Origin: Burkholderiales bacterium
GTDB lineage: Bacteria > Pseudomonadota > Gammaproteobacteria > Burkholderiales > Burkholderiaceae_C
DNA length: 64,000 bases
Reading direction: 5' to 3'
Assembly (NCBI GenBank): GCA_016223165.1
Contig: JACRPO010000007.1
Span: forward strand, 62,001-126,000
The notes under the pieces were generated by a model. That model ran no database searches. It had not been told where the DNA came from and saw only the letters and a program-made list of their open reading frames with translations. Positions 23,635 to 35,063 of this stretch are shown here, in pieces. The translations under genes and the position numbers were made by a program. Positions within the stretch are counted from its first letter, which is position 1. The number at the start of each line of letters is the position of its first letter.

Positions 23635-25245
23635 TCACACCATGAACCCGAGATTGCGCTGCGCGGCATCGAAGTTCGCGAGATTCGGAAAGATGTCCGC
23701 GATCTGCGTGGCCGAGAGGCCGAACCAGGCGGCCAGCGTCGACGCGAGCTGGTCGACGGAGGTGGCCGGCAGCAGCGAGCCGTTGCCAAGCTGGTCGGGG
23801 CTGCCGTCGAAGTTGTTGTTGTTGCCGTTCTTCGTGGCCAGGGTCGGGAAGCGGCCGTAGAGCTCGCCGCCCTTCACCGCGCCCCCCATCACGAAGTGGT
23901 GCGCACCCCAGCCATGGTCGGTGCCGTCGCCGTTGCTCGTGAAGGTGCGGCCGAAGTCGCTGGCGGTGAAGGTGGTCACCAGGTTGCGCGCCCCGAGCGC
24001 GCCGAGCGCGGTGTCGAAGTAGCGCAGCGCCTGCGCGATGCGCGCCATCAGGTCGGCGTGGTTGCGGTTCTGCAGGTCGTGCGTGTCGAAGCCGCCGAGG
24101 CTGACGAAGAACACCTGCCGCTTCACGGCGACGGCGCCGCGCATGGCGGCGTCGACCAGGCGCGCCACCACTTGGAACTGCTGCGCCACGGCGTTGAACA
24201 CCGTCGCCCCGGTGAGCGGGTTCACGTACTGCAGCTTCGGGTCGTTGTTGGCGTTGTAGTTGCCGCTCGCGGGCGCGGTGCCGAACGCCGGCTCGCTGGC
24301 TGCACGCAAGGCGTTGCGCAGCGTCTCCTCGGCGGAGATGGAGCGCTGTGCGACGGCGGCGACGTCGGCCTCGAGGACATGGCCGCTGCGCGCACCGGCG
24401 GCGATGCGGTGCAGGGCCTGCGTCACCGCCGTCGAGCCGTAGACCTGCCCGTTCGCGTTGGCGCCCAGGCGGATGGCGCCGCCGCTGCTCACCTGATACT
24501 GCTGCACGCTGCTGCCGTTGAGCCAGACGGCGCTGCCGCTCGCCGACACGGCGGTGAAGATGGCGTTGCCGTTGCCCGCGGCGACAGCATCGCCCATGCG
24601 GCCGCCCCAGCCGCGGGTGGCGCCTTCGGGCGCCAGCGCCTGCCACGTGCTCTGCTGGTCGTTGTGCGAGAAGAGGCGCAGCGGCTTGGGGTGCGAGGCC
24701 TGCCCGTATTGGGCCTTGCTCGTGGGCATGACGAGCGGGCCGACGTTGGGCACGAGCGCCAGGCGCCGCTCGGTGTCGAACATCGTCTTCAGTTCACCCA
24801 GCAGCGGGTGCAGCGCGAAGGTGCGACCTTGCGCGTTGATTGGCGCGATCGGCAGCACGCCGCCGAGTCTCGCGGGCGTGCCCGCAGCGGCAGCGGCGTC
24901 CGCGAGGGTCCCCGCCGGAAGCAGCGCGATCGGGTCCGGCGCCTGGTTGCGCGTCAGCGTGTACGCGTTCCAGCTCGCGGTGTCGGTGGGCAGCACCGTG
25001 TTGTAGGTGTCGTTGCCGCCGAAGAGGAAGAAGCACACGAGCGCGCGGTAGTCCGGTGCCACCTGCGCCGCCGCCGAGCCGGCAGCCAGCAGGTTCAACG
25101 CCAGCGGCGCGCCGGCACCGGCCAGCGCCGACAGTGCCGCGCCCTGGCGCAGGAAGAGCCGGCGCGAGGCGTCGAAGTGCAGCGCCGGCGCGGCCATGGC
25201 CGCGCTTGCGCCTGCGCGAGAGGCCCGGGAGTGAATGCGCTTCAT
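23635..25245 (-). CDS. DUF1501 protein with Tat-type signal
   Basis: 536 residues from ATG 25245, with GGAGGAACTGAAG directly before it. The N-terminus contains SRRLFLRQGAALSALAGAG, a twin-arginine (Tat) export signature, so the protein is exported folded. The DUF1501 domain, a sulfatase/alkaline-phosphatase-like fold, spans about 60-530: LVCFFLFGGNDTYNTVLP near the start, ASHPKPLRLFSHNDQQSTWQ, VFFVSLGGFDTHDLQ and SDFGRTFTSNGDGTDHGWG towards the end, all typical metal-ligand regions. The biochemical activity of DUF1501 is not established. It is almost always paired with a DUF1800 gene, which lies 20 bp upstream here. Confidence 0.93.
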   Translation of the reverse strand: MKRIHSRASRAGASAAMAAPALHFDASRRLFLRQGAALSALAGAGAPLALNLLAAGSAAAQVAPDYRALVCFFLFGGNDTYNTVLPTDTASWNAYTLTRNQAPDPIALLPAGTLADAAAAAGTPARLGGVLPIAPINAQGRTFALHPLLGELKTMFDTERRLALVPNVGPLVMPTSKAQYGQASHPKPLRLFSHNDQQSTWQALAPEGATRGWGGRMGDAVAAGNGNAIFTAVSASGSAVWLNGSSVQQYQVSSGGAIRLGANANGQVYGSTAVTQALHRIAAGARSGHVLEADVAAVAQRSISAEETLRNALRAASEPAFGTAPASGNYNANNDPKLQYVNPLTGATVFNAVAQQFQVVARLVDAAMRGAVAVKRQVFFVSLGGFDTHDLQNRNHADLMARIAQALRYFDTALGALGARNLVTTFTASDFGRTFTSNGDGTDHGWGAHHFVMGGAVKGGELYGRFPTLATKNGNNNNFDGSPDQLGNGSLLPATSVDQLASTLAAWFGLSATQIADIFPNLANFDAAQRNLGFMV

Positions 25246-25265
25246 CTTCAGTTCCTCCCGCCCGC

Positions 25266-27086
25266 TCACTTCAACACCACGAACTCGGGCGACGCCAGCG
25301 TCAGCAGGATCGCGGCATTGACGCGGTTGCGCCTGGCGCTGTCGATCTGCGCCTGGTTGCTGCCGTTGAACGCCGGCACGTTGATGCTTGCCACCGCACT
25401 CGCGATGTCGGCCTTCAGCGCCGCGCCGGCCACGCCGTAGGTGAGGCGCGAGGTGACCCGCTCGACGAGCGCCGTGGCGTCGGCGGCGAGCGCGATCTCG
25501 GCGCTGTAGTTGCCCTGCAGGTCGCGGCGATTGAACGGCGCGCCGTTGGCGATGCCGACACCGGCGGAGATGTTGTCGCGCATGTAGTTGACGTAGCCGG
25601 CGGCGCTGGTCTCGCTGGCGATCTGCAGCTCCGGCGCGACGAGGCCACGCGCGGCGGTGGCCGTGCCCGGCGGCACGAAGCCCGGGCGGTAGAAGTTGAA
25701 CACCGAAGGCGCGCGCAGCGGCGACTGCCCGAGCTGCACGCCCGGGTTGTCGGTGTTGCCGACGCGGTAGTAGCCGGAGTCGCTCGTGTGCGGGAAGGCG
25801 CGCAGGAAGGCGGCCAGGCGCAGCACCGGCTCGCGCACCTTGCCCGAGGTGTCGCCGATGCGGCGTGCCTCGGCGTTCATCAGCACCGCCTTCAGCACCG
25901 CCTTCAGGTCGCCGCGCGTGCCGCTGCCGTTGTCGTCGAAGGCCTGCGCCACCGCGCTCACGTAGGCCGGGCTCGGGTTGCTGGTAACGAAGCGCTGGAT
26001 GAGCTGGCGGCCGATGAAGGGGCCGACGTTGGGGTGCGCATTCAGCCGGTCGAGCGCGGCGGCGAGGCTGGCCGTGGGGTCTGCGGTCGCCTGCGCGGCG
26101 ATGGTGCGGCCGAGGAAGGTCTTGGCCTCGGTGCTGTGGTACTGCGGATAGCCCTGCATCGGCTTGAAGCTGCGGTCGGGGTCGGAGGCGCCGCCGCTGG
26201 CGCCGTTGAGGAAGCAGCCGTTGGCCGGCCACGCCGGGCACGCCCAGCTCCAGCCGGTGAACACCTTCGCGAGGCCCGCGATGTCCGCCGGCGCATAGGT
26301 TTCGATGGCCGCGCCGCCGCTGCCAGCCTTGGCGCTGCCGTCCAGGTTCAGCTCGACGAGGCCGATCGAGAAGAGCTGCATCACCTCGCGCGCATAGTTC
26401 TCGTCGGGCACGCGGCCGGTGGCGGCATCGGCCTTCTGGTTGCGCAGGTGCGAGAGGTACAGGCCCATCATCGGGTGGCGCGACACCGACTCCAGCAGCT
26501 CGCGGTAGCTGCCGAAGCCCTTCTCGGCGAGCAGGTCGAGGTAGGCCGCCACGGCGCGCGGGTTGTCGCCCACGGTGCCGTCGACCATCGAGATCACGAA
26601 GATCTGCGACAGCGCGTAGGCCATGCGCTGGCGCAGCTGGTCGGCGCCGGTGGCGGCCTGCTTCCAGAACGATTCGAAGACCTCGCTCTGCCCGGCCGAG
26701 CTGGTGGCGTTGGCGGCCTTGATCTCCGCGTCCCGCGCTTCCCAGTGCGCGCGGTGCGTCTGCGCCGGCGTGCGCGCGAACTGCTCGTCGAGCCAGGCCG
26801 CGTAGCCGATGTCCATGAGGCGGTCGATGTCGGCATCGACGGGACCGAAGGTGGCCTGGGCGAGAAAGCGCGCCGCTTCGTCGCGCGTGACCGGCTTCTC
26901 CACCGCCGGTGGCGCGGGCGCAGGAGGCGGCGGGGCGGGTGTGGGCGAGGGTGCGGGTCCCGGTGCCGGAGCGGGGGCCGGGCTCGCGCCCGGATCGTCC
27001 GAGCCGCCACCCCCGCCGCCGCAGGCGGCGAGCGCCGCGGCCGTGGCCAGGGCGAGAAAGGCACATCGGACTTGGGTCAGCTTCAT
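25266..27086 (-). CDS. DUF1800 lipoprotein
   Basis: 606 residues from ATG 27086 (a GTG at 27092 adds two residues). Lipoprotein signal with Cys22 and a Gly6 run, then a Pro/Ala-rich linker to about residue 55. The DUF1800 domain fills the rest: TRDEAARFLAQATFGPVDAD, LRQRMAYALSQIFVISM, YLDLLAEKGFGSYRELLESV, HPMMGLYLSHLRNQK and PDENYAREVMQLFSIGLVEL are family signatures, and RQLIQRFVTSNPSPAYVSAV lies in the second half. The function is unknown; DUF1800 and DUF1501 proteins are thought to act together outside the cytoplasm. First gene of the three-gene block reading towards DUF4382. Confidence 0.93.
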   Translation of the reverse strand: MKLTQVRCAFLALATAAALAACGGGGGGSDDPGASPAPAPAPGPAPSPTPAPPPPAPAPPAVEKPVTRDEAARFLAQATFGPVDADIDRLMDIGYAAWLDEQFARTPAQTHRAHWEARDAEIKAANATSSAGQSEVFESFWKQAATGADQLRQRMAYALSQIFVISMVDGTVGDNPRAVAAYLDLLAEKGFGSYRELLESVSRHPMMGLYLSHLRNQKADAATGRVPDENYAREVMQLFSIGLVELNLDGSAKAGSGGAAIETYAPADIAGLAKVFTGWSWACPAWPANGCFLNGASGGASDPDRSFKPMQGYPQYHSTEAKTFLGRTIAAQATADPTASLAAALDRLNAHPNVGPFIGRQLIQRFVTSNPSPAYVSAVAQAFDDNGSGTRGDLKAVLKAVLMNAEARRIGDTSGKVREPVLRLAAFLRAFPHTSDSGYYRVGNTDNPGVQLGQSPLRAPSVFNFYRPGFVPPGTATAARGLVAPELQIASETSAAGYVNYMRDNISAGVGIANGAPFNRRDLQGNYSAEIALAADATALVERVTSRLTYGVAGAALKADIASAVASINVPAFNGSNQAQIDSARRNRVNAAILLTLASPEFVVLK

Positions 27087-27249
27087 GGCCACTGGCTCCG
27101 GGCGGTGACCGGCGCATTCTCGTTGGCCGCCCAGCGCGTGCGCGTGTCCGTGCGAGCCAATCGTGCGCTGGCGTTACACCAGGATGCGGCTGAAACACCG
27201 GCGCGGCTGCGCTCGTGCAGAGTCCCCCGGGGAATCCCGGAGCGGGGCG

Positions 27250-30045
<2,796 letters not shown>

Positions 30046-30109
30046 GGCAGGGCTCGGTCACCTCGAGGGGGACGAGCGCGGTTGCCGACCGGCCCCGCCT
30101 TCCCGCGGG

Positions 30110-30190
30110 AAGGCAGCGCGCGGCGCCCCGAGCCTGGCGAACCGCGCCCCGGGGCCGGGGCCGGCGGTGCGTTGCAACGCTCCTCGGGCA
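30110..30190 (-). promoter_or_regulatory. S-adenosylhomocysteine (SAH) riboswitch upstream of metH
   Basis: Read on the minus strand, 30190 to 30110 contains CCCGAGGAGCGTTGCAACG (30189-30171) and, after a variable GC-rich P2 region, GCCAGGCTCGGGG (30138-30126). CCCGAG pairs with CTCGGG to close P1, and AGCG (30182-30179 region) can pair with CGCT in the 3' tail (about 30113-30118) to make the pseudoknot. The strings GAGGAGCG, TTGCAACG and CCAGGCTCG are the conserved core of SAH riboswitches, which turn on recycling genes such as ahcY and metH in beta- and gammaproteobacteria when SAH accumulates. Recognised by eye, not by covariance model. Confidence 0.88.
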
Positions 30191-30198
30191 GGGCCGGG

Positions 30199-30204
30199 AT
30201 TCTA
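30199..30204 (-). promoter_or_regulatory. -10 box of the metH promoter
   Basis: TAGAAT on the minus strand, so placed that transcription would start at about 30192, exactly at the 5' edge of the SAH riboswitch. The same TAGAAT hexamer precedes infA (35545) and ilvE (37365). No good -35 hexamer is seen. Confidence 0.6.
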
Positions 30205-30291
30205 CTGAGGCCGGTGCGGCGCGGCGAGGCGCCTGGGCGTCGCGCGGGCACGCATCCGCACGCATCCTTCACGCCCCTAACATCGGCGGCC

Positions 30292-31485
30292 ATGACCGAG
30301 CCGCTGCCTCTTCATGCCGCCGCCGCGGATGCCGTACCGCACCCCTGGCTCGTCGCCGACATCGGCGGCACGAATGCACGCTTCGGCTGGATCGACGAGG
30401 CCGGCGGCCCCATCCTGTACTCGACGAGCCTGCCCGTGGGCGGGCAGGCGGGCCCGCTCGATGCGGCCCGCGCCTACCTCGCGCAGGTCGCGCAGAGGCT
30501 CGGGCCCACCTACCGTGCCCCCGGCGCGGCGGCATGGGCAGTGGCGACGGCGATCGTCGGCGACGAGGTCGGTTTGACGAACGCCGGCTGGCGCTTCTCG
30601 CGCCGGGCCCTGCGGCGCGAGCTCGGCCTGCGCACCTTCGTGCTGCTCAACGACTTCGAGGCGCTGGCGCTCTCGCTGCCGCTGCTCGGGCCCGGACAGC
30701 TGCGCCGCGTCGGCGAAGCCGCTCAGCAGGTCGCGGTGCCGCTCGCGGCACGCGCCGTCATCGGCCCCGGCACGGGCCTCGGCGTGGCCGGGCTGGTGCC
30801 CTGCCCGACCGACGCTGCAGAACCCGGCGAGCCGCCGCGCGGTTCGGGAGGCCCGCCGCAGGCCGTGCAGGCCGTGCAGGCCGTGCAGGCCGGGCAGGCC
30901 GGGCAGGCCGGGCATGACGAGCCGGCCGAACCCAGCCGTGCCCCGGCAGGCGCGACGCGCTGGCTGGCCATTGCGGGCGAAGGCGGGCATGTCAGCCTCG
31001 CCGCCGACGACGATTTCGAAAGCACCCTGCTCGCCGCCGTGCGCCGGCAGCACGCGCATGTCTCGGCCGAACGCCTGCTCTCGGGCATCGGCCTGCCAGA
31101 CCTGCACCAGGCCGTGGCGCAGGTGCGCGGCGCGGCTGCTCCTGCCCTGCGCACCGAGGCCATCGTCGCCGCCGGCCTCGCGGCGCCGGGCGAGAGCGGC
31201 GCGGATGCGCTGTGCCGCGAGACGCTGGAGCACTTCTGCGCCCTGCTCGGCGGCTTTGCCGGCAACGTCGCGCTGACCCTGGGCGCGCGCGGCGGCGTCT
31301 ACATCGGCGGCGGCATCGTGCCGCGCCTGGGCGATCTCTTCCTGCGCTCGCGCTTTCGCACGCGCTTCGAGGCCAAGGGGCGCTTCACCGACTACCTGCG
31401 TGCCATCCCCACCTGGGTCATCGTCGATACGCAGGTGGCGCTGTCGGGCGCGGCGATGGCGCTGCAGCAGCGGCGCGCGGGCTGA
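30292..31485 (+). CDS. glk: Glucokinase with an Ala/Gln repeat insertion
   Basis: 397 residues from ATG 30292. ROK-unrelated bacterial Glk family: phosphate-binding DIGGTNARF (23-31), catalytic Asp121 in LLNDFEALALSLP, IGPGTGLGVAGL, GEGGHVSLA and the GGVYIGGGIVPRL adenosine loop are all present, so the enzyme should phosphorylate glucose to glucose-6-phosphate. Between GVAGLV and RWLAIAGEGGH there is an insertion of about 50 residues absent from E. coli Glk; it contains (QAV)3(QAG)3 encoded by six 9-bp tandem repeats and should form a surface loop. Divergent from metH. Confidence 0.92.
   Translation: MTEPLPLHAAAADAVPHPWLVADIGGTNARFGWIDEAGGPILYSTSLPVGGQAGPLDAARAYLAQVAQRLGPTYRAPGAAAWAVATAIVGDEVGLTNAGWRFSRRALRRELGLRTFVLLNDFEALALSLPLLGPGQLRRVGEAAQQVAVPLAARAVIGPGTGLGVAGLVPCPTDAAEPGEPPRGSGGPPQAVQAVQAVQAGQAGQAGHDEPAEPSRAPAGATRWLAIAGEGGHVSLAADDDFESTLLAAVRRQHAHVSAERLLSGIGLPDLHQAVAQVRGAAAPALRTEAIVAAGLAAPGESGADALCRETLEHFCALLGGFAGNVALTLGARGGVYIGGGIVPRLGDLFLRSRFRTRFEAKGRFTDYLRAIPTWVIVDTQVALSGAAMALQQRRAG
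30858..30911. repeat. Six 9-bp tandem repeats inside glk
   Basis: Three GCAGGCCGT units are followed by three GCAGGCCGG units, then the array breaks. It is in frame and codes for QAVQAVQAV then QAGQAGQAG. Because the unit is 9 bp, gain or loss of units would keep the reading frame. Confidence 0.8.
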
Positions 31486-31615
31486 AGAGGCTGAGCGGCG
31501 AGCGGGCGGCGCCCGCGCCTCATCCGGCACGGCGCGGCATGCGTACAGGCATGGGCGTCGGGCATTCCGGCGGGGTGCCGCTCGTGCCCCGATGCGCCGG
31601 CCGCGGGGAGGGGCG

Positions 31616-32713
31616 ATGTCGTCGATGTGCAATGCGATGTGCGGTGCAAGTGACCGCACGCATGTGGCGGCGGGCGCGGGGCGATGGCGCGCCGCGAGCC
31701 ACGTCGCGCTTTGCTGGGCCGCGCTGCTGCCCATGGCGCCCACGGCGGCCTTGGCGCACGACACCTGGCTGGAGCAGCGCCCCGGGCGCGCCGGCCAGGT
31801 CGAGCTGGCGCTGAGCACCGGCGCCCTCTTCCCGGCGGCGCAAACCGGCATCGCCGCCGCGTCGCTGGTCGATCGCGGCTGCCTGGCCGCTCCGGGCAGG
31901 CGCCTGCCCCTGCGCGCCGGGGCGGCGCTCGCCTCGGCCTTGACGCTGCACACGGCGCCGCGCCGCGGTGAAACCATCACGGCCTGCTGGGTGCAGACCG
32001 AGGCCTTCGACGTCGAAGTGCCGGCCGCGCTCGTGCCGACCTATCTGCGCGAGATCGCGGCCCCGGACAGCATCCGCCAAGCCTGGGCCGAGCAGCAAGG
32101 CCAAGGCCTCCCATGGCGCGAGCGCTACACCAAGCATGCGCGCATCTCCTGGGCGGCACCGGCGGCCGCCGGCCCCGCGACACATTCACCACATTCAGCA
32201 CAGTCACCTCGTTCATCGCCTCCACCGACCGCGCCCGCGATGGCGCTCGACATCGAGATCGAGGACGCGCGCGCCCCGCGCGCCGGCGAGACGCTGCGCT
32301 TTCGCGTGCTGCGCGACGGCCAGGCGCTGGCCGGCCAGGCCGTTGAACTGCGCGGCGAGATGAGCCGCTTCGGCCTGTGGCGCCGCACCGATGCCGAGGG
32401 CCGCGCCAGCGTGCCCGTGCCGTTCGCGGGGCGCTGGGTGCTGCGCGCCACCGACCTGCGGGCGTTGCCCGGGCAGCCCGGGCATTGGCAGAGCCGCTTC
32501 GTCACGCATGCCTTTTCGGCGGCGCCGGCCGTGCCCGCCGCGCCCGAAGCCGCCGACGACGGCCCAATCGGCAGCCACCTCGCCGCCGCCGGCGGCAGCG
32601 CCGGCTCCGCTCAGCCGAGCAACCCCTCGATGCCGAAGGCGCGCTCTGCAAACCAGAGCAAGGCGACGCCCACGATCAGCACCGAGCCACCGGTGACCAC
32701 CGCCCGCCGATAG
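31616..32713 (+). CDS. DUF4198 periplasmic protein with C-terminal read-on
   Basis: 365 residues from ATG 31616, with GGGGAGGGG at 31605-31613. An export signal (about 20-47, ending ALA) is followed by HDTWLEQRP, the typical start of mature DUF4198 proteins, which are thought to act in nickel or cobalt uptake. The DUF4198 beta-sandwich continues to about residue 300 (GLWRRTDAEGRASVPVPFAG, HWQSRFVTHAF). The final 65 residues are Ala/Ser/Pro-rich, and the last 34 are antisense to the 3' end of the HupE gene, so the natural stop has probably been lost and the tail is read-through. The neighbouring HupE/UreJ gene strengthens a metal-uptake role. Confidence 0.75.
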   Translation: MSSMCNAMCGASDRTHVAAGAGRWRAASHVALCWAALLPMAPTAALAHDTWLEQRPGRAGQVELALSTGALFPAAQTGIAAASLVDRGCLAAPGRRLPLRAGAALASALTLHTAPRRGETITACWVQTEAFDVEVPAALVPTYLREIAAPDSIRQAWAEQQGQGLPWRERYTKHARISWAAPAAAGPATHSPHSAQSPRSSPPPTAPAMALDIEIEDARAPRAGETLRFRVLRDGQALAGQAVELRGEMSRFGLWRRTDAEGRASVPVPFAGRWVLRATDLRALPGQPGHWQSRFVTHAFSAAPAVPAAPEAADDGPIGSHLAAAGGSAGSAQPSNPSMPKARSANQSKATPTISTEPPVTTARR

Positions 32714-33801
32714 AAGGCTGTGCCGCGCAGCGCGAAGGCCACGGGCAGGAAGAGGCCCACGATGGCGAGCTGCCCGAGCTCGACGCCGACGTTGAACCCG
32801 AACAGCGACCACGCGAGCGCCCCCTGGGGCAGGCCGAGTTCGGCCAGCGCGCCGGCAAAGCCGAAGCCGTGCACGAGCCCGAACACGAAGGCCACCATCC
32901 AGCGCCGCGCGCCGATCACCGGCCACAGGTTGTTGGCCGCCGCCAGCGCCACCGAGGCGGCGATGACCGATTCCACGGGCCGCGAGGGCAAGGTCACCCA
33001 GCCGAGCGTGGCCAGGGTGAGCGTGATCGAGTGGGCGAGCGTGAAACCGGTGACGACCTTCAGCACGTCCCACGACACCCCCCGGAAGGCAGCGGCCGCC
33101 ACCCAGCGCCCTGACTCGCGCCACAGCACCGCGGGCAGCAGCAGCGCGACGAGGAAGAGGATGTGGTCGATGCCGATCCAGATGTGCCACACACCCTGTC
33201 CGACGTAGGTGACGAGCGTGGTCCAGCCGCTCGCCTCGGCGAGCACGTAATGCTGCGGCGCCGGTGCGCCGGGGTCGAGCACGGCGCTCCTCGTCGTCGC
33301 GCCCGATTCGAGCTTGAGCAGCCCGCGATGCATCGGATTGGCATCGCCGAAGAGGCGGTAGTCCAGGCTCAGTTCGCGCATTGGCGCGGCGCACTCGAAG
33401 GTGAGCGCGAGCACGGCGTAGTTGCCGCTGCCGTGCCCCACCACCTGCAGCTCGCCGGCCGCCGGCGTGCAGGGCCGGCCGGCCGCACCGACGCCGATGC
33501 GCGCCGTGGCGTAGGCGCCGATGGCCGCGCGGCTTTCGCGCAGTTCGCCCCAGGTGATCTCGCCGTTGCCATCGCCGTCGAGCGCAAGCACCTCGTCGAG
33601 GTCGCGCAGTGATATGTCGAGCCGCCCGGTCACGGTGGCGCTGCCGGCCCGGCTGGCGAGCGTCAGGTAGGCCTCGGAGGTGGTGTGCGCCGCCGCCGGA
33701 CCGGGCCGGCACAGGGCGAGGCCGAGCATGGCGAAGAGCAGGCAACGCATGGCCATGCGCCATCCCCCCCGGTCGGCGAGCGCGGGCGAGCGGACGCTCA
33801 C
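32611..33801 (-). CDS. HupE/UreJ-family membrane protein with an EF-hand
   Basis: 396 residues from a GTG at 33801 overlapping the upstream stop (GTGA). Signal peptide about 16-38 (ending AAAH), an extracytoplasmic domain of about 150 residues, then six or seven membrane segments (about 200-390) with the HupE/UreJ signature VWHIWIGIDHILFLVALLLP and FVFGLVHGFGFAGAL, whose His/Asp residues are candidate metal ligands. Residues 75-86 form a canonical EF-hand loop DGDGNGEITWGE, predicting calcium binding in the periplasm. HupE/UreJ proteins import nickel or cobalt; the long N-terminal domain places this in the HupE/UreJ_2 type. Its 3' end overlaps the DUF4198 gene by 103 bp. Confidence 0.87.
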   Translation of the reverse strand: MSVRSPALADRGGWRMAMRCLLFAMLGLALCRPGPAAAHTTSEAYLTLASRAGSATVTGRLDISLRDLDEVLALDGDGNGEITWGELRESRAAIGAYATARIGVGAAGRPCTPAAGELQVVGHGSGNYAVLALTFECAAPMRELSLDYRLFGDANPMHRGLLKLESGATTRSAVLDPGAPAPQHYVLAEASGWTTLVTYVGQGVWHIWIGIDHILFLVALLLPAVLWRESGRWVAAAAFRGVSWDVLKVVTGFTLAHSITLTLATLGWVTLPSRPVESVIAASVALAAANNLWPVIGARRWMVAFVFGLVHGFGFAGALAELGLPQGALAWSLFGFNVGVELGQLAIVGLFLPVAFALRGTAFYRRAVVTGGSVLIVGVALLWFAERAFGIEGLLG

Positions 33802-35063
33802 GGCAGCTGCCTCAACTGCGCTGCCAGGGCCAGCAGGCGCGGCGCCTCGATGCGCGAGTCAGCGAGCCAGGCCAGCGCCGGCGCCGCCGCGGCCTTGTCG
33901 CGCGCCGCGAGCGCGGCCTCGAGCAGCACGCGCACATCGGCGGGCTCACGCTGCAGCGTGAAGTTGTGGCTGGCGAGTTCGAGCGCACGCCGCGCGTCGC
34001 CCTGCAGTTCGAGCATGAAGCGCGCCTCCTCCTTCTCGTGCAACGCATCGCCCAGGCGCCGCGCGGCCTCGAAGCGTGCGGCCAGCTCGCGCCGGTGCCG
34101 GGCCGCGGCCGGCTCGCGCAGGCGCTGCGTGGCGATCGCCAGGCGCAGCAGCAGCACGTCGACCCGCTCGCGGCCTGCGAGCAGCGCCTTCGCGTCGCCG
34201 GGCCGGTCCTGGTCGAGCAGGAAGTCGGCGTAGGCGGCGTGCAGGTAGAAGTCGCGCCCGTCGAGCGCCAGCGCTTCGCGGTAGGCCGCCTCGGCGGCTT
34301 GCGGCTGGCCGCGGCGCTCTTCGATCTCGGCGAGCCGGGTGAGCACCCACACGCGTTCGGCGACGGTGGCCTCCGTGGCCGCACCTTCGCGCCCATGCTG
34401 CGCGAGCCCCTCACGCAAGGCCTCCGCCGCCGCTGCTGCCGCGCCGGTGAGGGCGTCGACCTGCGCGCGGCAGCCGATGGCCGCGAGCGGCGTCGTCAGC
34501 GCCGCGGCCTGCTCGCAGGCCCGGCGCGCCTCGGCGTGGCGCGCGCGAACCATCAGGATCGCCGCGCGCCACAGCCACGCTTCGTGCGACTGCGGGTCGG
34601 CTTGCAGGACGGCATCGAGGTCGGCCAACGCGGCATCGAACTTGTGACTGAACTGCAGCACAACAGCGCGCAAGGTGCGCAGGGCCGGCGGCGGCGCGGG
34701 CAGCTTCCACCAATGGCCGAGCGCCGCCTGCCCGCAGCCGAGGTGGCGCGGGTCGCCGTCGGCCGAGAACAAGGCGAGGCAGTGGCGGGCCAGCGCCGAG
34801 GCGACTTCGGCGTCGGCCGGGTCGCGCCGCCAGGCCTCGCGCAGCGTGGCCAAGGCACGGGCACCGGAGTCGTTTGCGCGCGCCGGCACGCGTTCGAGGA
34901 CCTCGCTGTCGGCGCTCGGCGTGCGCGGCTGGGCCTGCGCGGCGCTTGCCTGAAGCGCACCGAAGCAGGCGACGAGGCAGCCGAGCCGGACGAAGAACGG
35001 GGCGAACAGTGCGAACAGTGCGCCCGGCCGGACGGCCGCCGCAACGCTTGGATACCAGGACAT
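33798..35063 (-). CDS. Exported TPR protein coupled to the HupE gene
   Basis: 421 residues. Signal peptide about 20-45 (ending AAQAQ). Residues of about 60-400 are degenerate TPR repeats, for example FDAALADLDAVLQADPQSHE and AEAAYREALALDGRDFYLH. A CCQ-like Cys pair (HCLALFSADGDPRHLGC) occurs near residue 105. The stop codon overlaps the HupE start, so the two are translationally coupled; TPR proteins regularly accompany HupE/UreJ genes in Burkholderiales and may assemble or regulate the transporter. No enzymatic motif is seen. Confidence 0.78.
   Translation of the reverse strand: MSWYPSVAAAVRPGALFALFAPFFVRLGCLVACFGALQASAAQAQPRTPSADSEVLERVPARANDSGARALATLREAWRRDPADAEVASALARHCLALFSADGDPRHLGCGQAALGHWWKLPAPPPALRTLRAVVLQFSHKFDAALADLDAVLQADPQSHEAWLWRAAILMVRARHAEARRACEQAAALTTPLAAIGCRAQVDALTGAAAAAAEALREGLAQHGREGAATEATVAERVWVLTRLAEIEERRGQPQAAEAAYREALALDGRDFYLHAAYADFLLDQDRPGDAKALLAGRERVDVLLLRLAIATQRLREPAAARHRRELAARFEAARRLGDALHEKEEARFMLELQGDARRALELASHNFTLQREPADVRVLLEAALAARDKAAAAPALAWLADSRIEAPRLLALAAQLRQLP

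Noticed and set aside
30858..30911. Possible CRISPR-like array
   Set aside because: The 9-bp units are directly adjacent without spacers and in frame within glk.
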